A DNA stretch of 64,000 nt. Origin: JAAFJM01 sp964529175 (GTDB taxonomy: Bacteria; Bacteroidota; Bacteroidia; UKL13-3). The stretch's first letter is position 1. Every line of letters begins with the position of its first letter. This document shows, in pieces, positions 59,649-64,000 of this stretch. The stretch is from assembly GCA_964529175.1 (NCBI GenBank), contig CAZGVO010000008.1, positions 1 through 64,000 of the forward strand, written 5' to 3'. The notes beneath the pieces were generated by a model. It searched no databases and was not told where the DNA came from. It saw only the letters and a list, made by a program, of their open reading frames with translations. The position numbers and the translations under genes are program-made.

Positions 59649-59921
59649 GGCGTTCGAGCGGGCTATTCGTTCCAATCTTTTTTTTCTTGGCTCATATCCC
59701 AACCCTTCAAAAAAAGGATTTCCACTGCTATCCCTAACGCAAATTTTTATTAATTACTAAATTCACGTAACTAATAGCACCTAAAATAATCATACTTAGA
59801 CACTTCAACACCCAATCACTTAAACACTTAAAAACATCAACACCTGAGCACATAAAATTAAAAAAACTATTTTTTTCTTATCTAAAACTATATTAAATCT
59901 GTGGCATAAATAATTTAGATT
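59649..59921. other. Gene-free intergenic region
   Basis: This lies after the terminator of the TPR gene and before the M3 peptidase gene. It is A/T-rich with scattered CACTTAAACACTT and similar short repeats, but no clear palindrome, RNA or reading frame is seen. A promoter for the peptidase gene must lie here, but no clear TTTG / TAnnTTTG pair was found. Confidence 0.5.
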
Positions 59922-61625
59922 ATGATAACGATAATAAACCGCAGATTTTTACCCAATAAAATTAAAGTTACATCGTGGGATGTATTAGCACCATACTTTA
60001 ACCAATTATTAGAAAGAACCATAAATAGCAAAGAGGAACTAGAAAATTGGCTAAAGGACAGAAGTGAACTTGAAGCTTTTGTGAGTGAAGACTTGGCTTG
60101 GCGTTACGTAAAAATGACTTGCGACACCACCAATAAAGATTTAGAACAAGCATACCTGTTTTTTGTAACCGAAATTGAACCTCAAATTTCACCTTTAACC
60201 GATAAATTAAACCGCAAGTTAGTGGCTTGTTCATTCATTAACGAGTTAGACAACGATAAGTACTTTATTTACCTACGTGGGGTTAAAAAAGAGATTGAAA
60301 TTTTTAGAGAAGAAAACGTGCCATTGATGGCCGAAATAGCTACCGAAAGCCAAAAATATGGCAGCATTGTAGGCAGCATGAGCGTGGAGATTGATGGCAA
60401 AGAATATACTTTACAACAAGCAGCTAATTATCTTAAAAATCCTGATAGAAGTGTGCGCGAAAATGCATTTTTAAAAATAAACGAAGTGCGAAGCAAGCAC
60501 ACTGCCGAGTTAGATGAATTGTTTGATAAACTAATTGCCTTACGCCATCAAGTTGCTGTGAATGCAGGTTTCGATAATTTTAGAGATTATATGTTTGCCA
60601 CATTAGGCAGATTTGATTACACACCAGCCGATTGTTTTGCATTTCACGATGCCATTCAAACAGAAGTATTGCCATTGGTAAAAGCTTTTAACGAAAAGCG
60701 TAAAGCCGAATTAGGATTTGATTTAAAACCTTGGGATATGGAAGTAGATACACAAAACCGTGAGGCTTTAGAGCCATTTACCACGGGCGAAGATTTATTG
60801 GCTAAAACAGTTAAATGCTTTAAAAAAGTAGATGATTATTTTGCTTGGTGTATTACTACCATGGACAATATGGATAGATTGGACCTTGAAAGCAGGAAAG
60901 GCAAAGCTCCAGGAGGTTATAATTACCCAATGGCTGAAACCAGTGTTCCGTTTATTTTTATGAATGCTGCTTCTTCCACCCGCGATGTGGAAACCATGGT
61001 GCACGAAGGCGGACATGCAGTTCACTCGTTTTTGAGTAAAGATTTAGAATTGGCTGCATTTAAAAATTGCCCAAGCGAGGTAGCCGAACTAGCTAGCATG
61101 AGCATGGAATTAATAAGCTACGAAGGTCAAGATGAGTTTTATACCACCAAAGAAGATTTTAACCGCGCCAAAGAAGAACATTTAGAAGGGATAATTAAAA
61201 TATTACCTTGGATAGCAACTATTGATAAGTTTCAACACTGGATTTACAGCAACCCAACTCATACTGCTGCTGAGCGCAGAGATTATTGGGTAAAATTAAG
61301 CAAAGAGTTTGGTACCGGCATGGTTGATTGGACAGGCTTTGAGCACATACAAGCTTATACATGGCAAAAACAATTGCATCTATACGAAGTACCGTTTTAT
61401 TATATTGAATACGGAATGGCTCAGCTTGGTGCTTTGGCTGTTTGGAAAAACTATATTGCCGATAAACCAACTGCATTGGTTCAATACAAAGCAGCGTTAA
61501 GTTTAGGTTATACCAAAACCATTGGCGAAATTTATAAAACTGCTGGTATTGAGTTTAACTTTACAGCACCATACATTAAACAATTAATGGCTTTTGTAAA
61601 AGAAGAATTGGAGAATTGCAAATAA
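59922..61625 (+). CDS. M3 family oligoendopeptidase
   Basis: This 567-residue cytoplasmic protein has no signal peptide. The zinc motif HEGGH is at 361-365 in ETMVHEGGHAVHSF, followed by the third ligand region SEVAELASMSMELI. The N-terminal helical domain and the C-terminal FEHIQAYTWQKQLHLYEVPFYYIEYGMAQLGALA match the PepF/M3B group. It should degrade short peptides in the cytoplasm. It looks complete and monocistronic. Confidence 0.92.
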   Translation: MITIINRRFLPNKIKVTSWDVLAPYFNQLLERTINSKEELENWLKDRSELEAFVSEDLAWRYVKMTCDTTNKDLEQAYLFFVTEIEPQISPLTDKLNRKLVACSFINELDNDKYFIYLRGVKKEIEIFREENVPLMAEIATESQKYGSIVGSMSVEIDGKEYTLQQAANYLKNPDRSVRENAFLKINEVRSKHTAELDELFDKLIALRHQVAVNAGFDNFRDYMFATLGRFDYTPADCFAFHDAIQTEVLPLVKAFNEKRKAELGFDLKPWDMEVDTQNREALEPFTTGEDLLAKTVKCFKKVDDYFAWCITTMDNMDRLDLESRKGKAPGGYNYPMAETSVPFIFMNAASSTRDVETMVHEGGHAVHSFLSKDLELAAFKNCPSEVAELASMSMELISYEGQDEFYTTKEDFNRAKEEHLEGIIKILPWIATIDKFQHWIYSNPTHTAAERRDYWVKLSKEFGTGMVDWTGFEHIQAYTWQKQLHLYEVPFYYIEYGMAQLGALAVWKNYIADKPTALVQYKAALSLGYTKTIGEIYKTAGIEFNFTAPYIKQLMAFVKEELENCK

Positions 61626-62038
61626 TGGAAATGCGGATTTCGAAATATAAAATGCGGAATCTTTTTATCAGATAAATTGGTAGAGACGTTGCACTGCAAC
61701 GTCTTTACTTTTTTAAAAATGAAAGTTAATGCCAGGAACAGCTTGTCCCGCCAAAGCGGGCAACCAGTCTCAAGAGAACTAAACATGCCCTTGGTTGTGT
61801 CTCCTGACTAACCGAAAGAAAGAACAAAAGTTACTAAGAGGCTTAGTTTAACTCCAAACCATCCGCCTTTAATTGGCAACTAAGAAAGCTATAGGAATGA
61901 TGGTTGCCGAACAAAGGAAATGCGCTGCATGACAGAAAAATCTTAGCTTAGGGTTAGGTTATAGCGTAAAAACTAGTCTAATAAATATTCCACTAAAGGT
62001 ATTTTTTATTGAAATAACCTAATAATCTATCAACTCAA
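61626..62038. repeat. Gene-free region with hairpin repeats
   Basis: This 413-bp region lies between convergent genes. It holds a strong hairpin AGACGTTGC...GCAACGTCT (61684-61704) followed by T residues, likely a terminator for the M3 gene, and a second CCCGC-caaa-GCGGG hairpin near 61748-61760. Further right, ATAGGAATGATGGTTGCCG and GCGCTGCATGAC blocks recall the repeat field at 8716-9408. No gene is seen. Confidence 0.6.
61684..61712 (+). terminator. Terminator-like hairpin after the M3 peptidase gene
   Basis: AGACGTTGC (61684-61692) and GCAACGTCT (61696-61704) form a nine-bp stem with a tiny loop, followed by TTACTTTTTT. The type is frequent as a dispersed repeat in this phylum. Confidence 0.65.
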
Positions 62039-62518
62039 TTACTTATCAACTTTTTTCAAAAACTCCCCATCAAACTTTATTTTACCTTTATTAACAAAAG
62101 AGCCTTTGGTATAATCTTTATTGTAATGGTAATTGGTTTCGCTATAAATATCATTAGTAAGTACAAAACCATTGTCCTTTTTTAAGAAAGCAATTTCACA
62201 ATCTGAGTCTTGTCCTTCTTGTGTGGAGTTAAACATAGCGTACAATGTATCTCCACTCATTTTTCCAGCATAAATAGTCCCTGTTCTACTATCTTTTTCA
62301 AAAGGCAAAATGCTTAAATTACCTGTAATTTCTTCATTGGTGTTTTGTAGCATTAACAAAACAGTATCGCCATTATTTCCATATAAATAAGCGTTTGATT
62401 CAACAACAACTGCATTGGTGGTATCGGTGGCAATTACAGCATTTTCTGTGTTTGGTTTGTTTTCGCTGCAAGAAGCAAAAATACAAGCAGCAGCTAAAAT
62501 AGTTAAAGAGTGTTTCAT
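62039..62518 (-). CDS. Lipoprotein of unknown function
   Basis: This 159-residue protein has a lipobox IFASC with C17 after a short signal peptide. A threonine/asparagine-rich linker (about 18-38) is followed by a compact beta domain: YLYGNNGDTVLLMLQNTNEEITGNLSIL and GTIYAGKMSGDTLYAMF. This resembles small Bacteroidota lipoproteins with META/lipocalin-like shape, but I cannot name a family. Function unknown. Confidence 0.65.
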   Translation of the reverse strand: MKHSLTILAAACIFASCSENKPNTENAVIATDTTNAVVVESNAYLYGNNGDTVLLMLQNTNEEITGNLSILPFEKDSRTGTIYAGKMSGDTLYAMFNSTQEGQDSDCEIAFLKKDNGFVLTNDIYSETNYHYNKDYTKGSFVNKGKIKFDGEFLKKVDK

Positions 62519-62581
62519 AAGGCTTTAGAAAATAAAATCCGAATATATAGATTTTTAAACAAGAGCAAATTACTTTAAAGC

Positions 62582-62896
62582 TTATGTCTTATATTTTAAC
62601 ACAAACTCTTTTGCTTCTGCCATATTTTTAGGGTAAGGTACGTATTTTTTTGCGTTACTCATAGTTGTTTGGTTAGTATCTTCATCATAAATATGCTGAA
62701 AACAAAAGCCATTTTGCCATAAAAACATTACTAATTCCCAAGCTTTGTTGTCAGTTTTTACAGGAGGCCTAAATGTATGCGAAAGCAATGCCATTGGCTT
62801 TGAGCAAGTCGGGCATGGGTATGCTAATCCTGAACCGCTATCGTAATAACGGTTAAAACAGGTTTTACAATCAAAACATACTTTTTTCGTTCCCAT
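62582..62896 (-). CDS. Zinc-ribbon protein of unknown function
   Basis: I choose the ATG at 62896 (MGTKKVCFDCKTCFN), giving 104 residues. The frame is open 15 codons further, but those residues are not family-like. Two cysteine pairs, CFDC and CPTC (with an extra C in KTCF), form a zinc ribbon. The second half (KAWELVMFLWQNGFCFQHIYDE and PKNMAEAKEFVLKY) is helical. Such proteins may bind nucleic acid or act as adaptors. No name is given. Confidence 0.65.
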   Translation of the reverse strand: MGTKKVCFDCKTCFNRYYDSGSGLAYPCPTCSKPMALLSHTFRPPVKTDNKAWELVMFLWQNGFCFQHIYDEDTNQTTMSNAKKYVPYPKNMAEAKEFVLKYKT

Positions 62897-62979
62897 GTTA
62901 AATGATGTTTTTATTAAAAAACAATTGTTTCTTGAGCTCAAAAATAAAGTTATTTCACCTTAAAAAATCCAAAAAACAT

Positions 62980-63012
62980 TTTGAAAAGCGCAATAAAATT
63001 TATTTACATTCG
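62980..63012 (+). promoter_or_regulatory. Possible promoter of the last gene
   Basis: TTTG at 62980-62983 and TACATTCG at 63005-63012 (one mismatch to TAnnTTTG) are 21 bp apart, the same spacing as the promoter at 15067-15099. The ATG at 63036 follows 23 bp later. Confidence 0.4.
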
Positions 63013-63035
63013 TTGTACTTTCATATCTCCATTTC

Positions 63036-64000
63036 ATGAGCCCCAATATTTTAAAAAGCACTGCGCTTTTTTCGTTCCTATTAGTTATTTTTGGTATTTC
63101 GCAGTTAAAAGGCAAAAAGGTTGTTATCAATCGTGCTGTTTATTATTGGAAAAATAGCGCAGTTTTTGATACTGATAAAGACAGTGTTTACAGGCAGTTT
63201 GTATATAACCATAAAATAAAAAAGGTTTATGTAAAAATGTTGGATGTAGATTGGGTTTTAAAAAGAGGAATTGTTCCAATTACTAAAACCAATCTTTCTG
63301 AATATAATGATGGTTTAGAATATTTAAGACCATATAAATTACCCATTGATAGTAATTTAGCGTATTACGAAAGGCCAAAGGAAAACATTTCATTTATACC
63401 TGTTGTTTTTATTACCAACAGAGCCATTGCACATTTAGACAGCAGCAATCAAAGTTATATTGCTGAGCAAATTTTAAGGCATTTATTTAGATTAGAAAAA
63501 TACACGGACCAAACCATTAACGAGTACCAAGTTGATTGCGATTGGTCCGAAACGACCAAAGACAAATATTTTGCTTTAATAAAAAAAATGAAAACCTATT
63601 TGCCAACCAAAAAGGTATCGGCTACCATTAGGTTGTACCAATATAAATACTTTAAAAAAGCAGGTGTACCGCCAGTGGATAAAGGCATGTTGATGCTTTA
63701 TAATTTGAGTAATGCTACTGAATACAATTCAAAAAACTCCATATTTAATTTGCCAGAAGCCATTAAATATTTACCTATCAATCATCCTTATCCGTTGCAG
63801 CTTTCGGTGGCTTTGCCTATGTTTAGTTGGGGCATTTTATTTAACAATTACAAGTATAAAGCCATAGTTAACGACATGAATACCAGTAAGGCTAAATTTT
63901 TATCGTTTTTACGCGAAATTCGTCCTTCCGAATACTTGGTTACTTGCGATACTATTTACAACGAAATTCCTTTTGAAGCAGGCGATTTACTTAAAATAGA
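63036..64000 (+). CDS. Secreted or membrane-anchored protein, 3' truncated by the window
   Basis: An open frame starts at ATG 63036 (MSPNILKSTALFSFLLVIFG) and runs without stop to the end, at least 321 residues. The N-terminal hydrophobic segment is a signal peptide or anchor. The segment VDCDWSETTKDKYFALIKKM, followed by SATIRLYQYKYFKKAGVPPVDKG, resembles a TIM-barrel glycosidase-like fold of the DUF3142 type. This is a weak similarity. A promoter-like pair lies upstream. The C-terminal part is outside the window. Confidence 0.7.
   Translation, partial: MSPNILKSTALFSFLLVIFGISQLKGKKVVINRAVYYWKNSAVFDTDKDSVYRQFVYNHKIKKVYVKMLDVDWVLKRGIVPITKTNLSEYNDGLEYLRPYKLPIDSNLAYYERPKENISFIPVVFITNRAIAHLDSSNQSYIAEQILRHLFRLEKYTDQTINEYQVDCDWSETTKDKYFALIKKMKTYLPTKKVSATIRLYQYKYFKKAGVPPVDKGMLMLYNLSNATEYNSKNSIFNLPEAIKYLPINHPYPLQLSVALPMFSWGILFNNYKYKAIVNDMNTSKAKFLSFLREIRPSEYLVTCDTIYNEIPFEAGDLLKI

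Noticed and set aside
1..64000. tRNA, rRNA, riboswitch or replication origin
   Set aside because: I looked for tRNA cloverleaf ends, rRNA-like stretches, and DnaA-box clusters while reading and saw none that held up.

Overview
The window is an AT-rich stretch of a Bacteroidota (Bacteroidetes) chromosome. Support comes from a fused MurF-alanine racemase, many secreted proteins with type IX secretion (T9SS) C-terminal sorting domains, a CHU_C/gliding-type C-terminal domain, DUF3078 and DUF2490 proteins, promoters resembling the phylum's TTTG / TAnnTTTG pattern, and several TTG starts without clear Shine-Dalgarno sites. I cannot assign a genus. I found no rRNA, tRNA or CRISPR array.

Region 1 (1-9408) is a defence/accessory island. 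It starts with a run of hairpins (88-290). It then carries a single-chain type IIG-like restriction-modification enzyme, two adjacent proteins with HEPN-type R-x(4-6)-H motifs (one with an LprI-like C-terminal domain), a PIN-domain toxin with its presumed antitoxin, a small orphan, a CoiA-like nuclease with a C-terminal membrane tail, and a PD-(D/E)XK-like protein. It ends in about 690 bp of degenerate REP-like repeats.

Region 2 (9409-31727) is mostly housekeeping and surface genes: an alpha-2-macroglobulin, a methyltransferase, a DUF3078 protein, a MoxR ATPase and VWA protein separated by a GH16 glucanase, an endonuclease/exonuclease/phosphatase protein, MnmD with an FAD oxidoreductase, a subtilase, a GxxExxY protein, a beta-CASP MBL nuclease and a nucleoside phosphorylase. 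Two accessory insertions stand out. One is an AAA ATPase plus TOPRIM-like gene pair at 16934-18492, bracketed by a duplicated 45/46-bp terminator. The other is a RAYT transposase at 24111-24563, bracketed by two copies of a double-hairpin REP unit.

Region 3 (31765-39251) holds small secreted or lipoprotein genes, an ArsC-like reductase, murF-alr, an acyl-carrier-like protein whose ends fall at the phosphopantetheine site, a GNAT and an M13 peptidase.

Region 4 (39506-52780) reads as one long same-strand operon closed by a terminator: two arylsulfotransferase-like exoproteins, a starch-binding-like exoprotein, a CotH kinase, a lipoprotein, a secreted repeat protein, a VTC-domain protein, DUF4956, DUF2490 and a T9SS type-B adhesin-like protein. 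A surface-assembly or spore-coat-like phosphorylation system is the natural inference.

Region 5 (52899-59650) is a possible small-molecule or peptide-modification cluster: PqqD-like carrier, ATP-grasp ligase, diaminopimelate-decarboxylase-like PLP enzyme, a urea-transporter/M23 fusion, an outer-membrane barrel and a TPR protein. The window ends with an M3 peptidase, a lipoprotein, a zinc-ribbon protein and a truncated secreted protein.

The best candidates for an undescribed system are the ATPase-TOPRIM cassette in its duplicated terminator and the PqqD / ATP-grasp / decarboxylase cluster.
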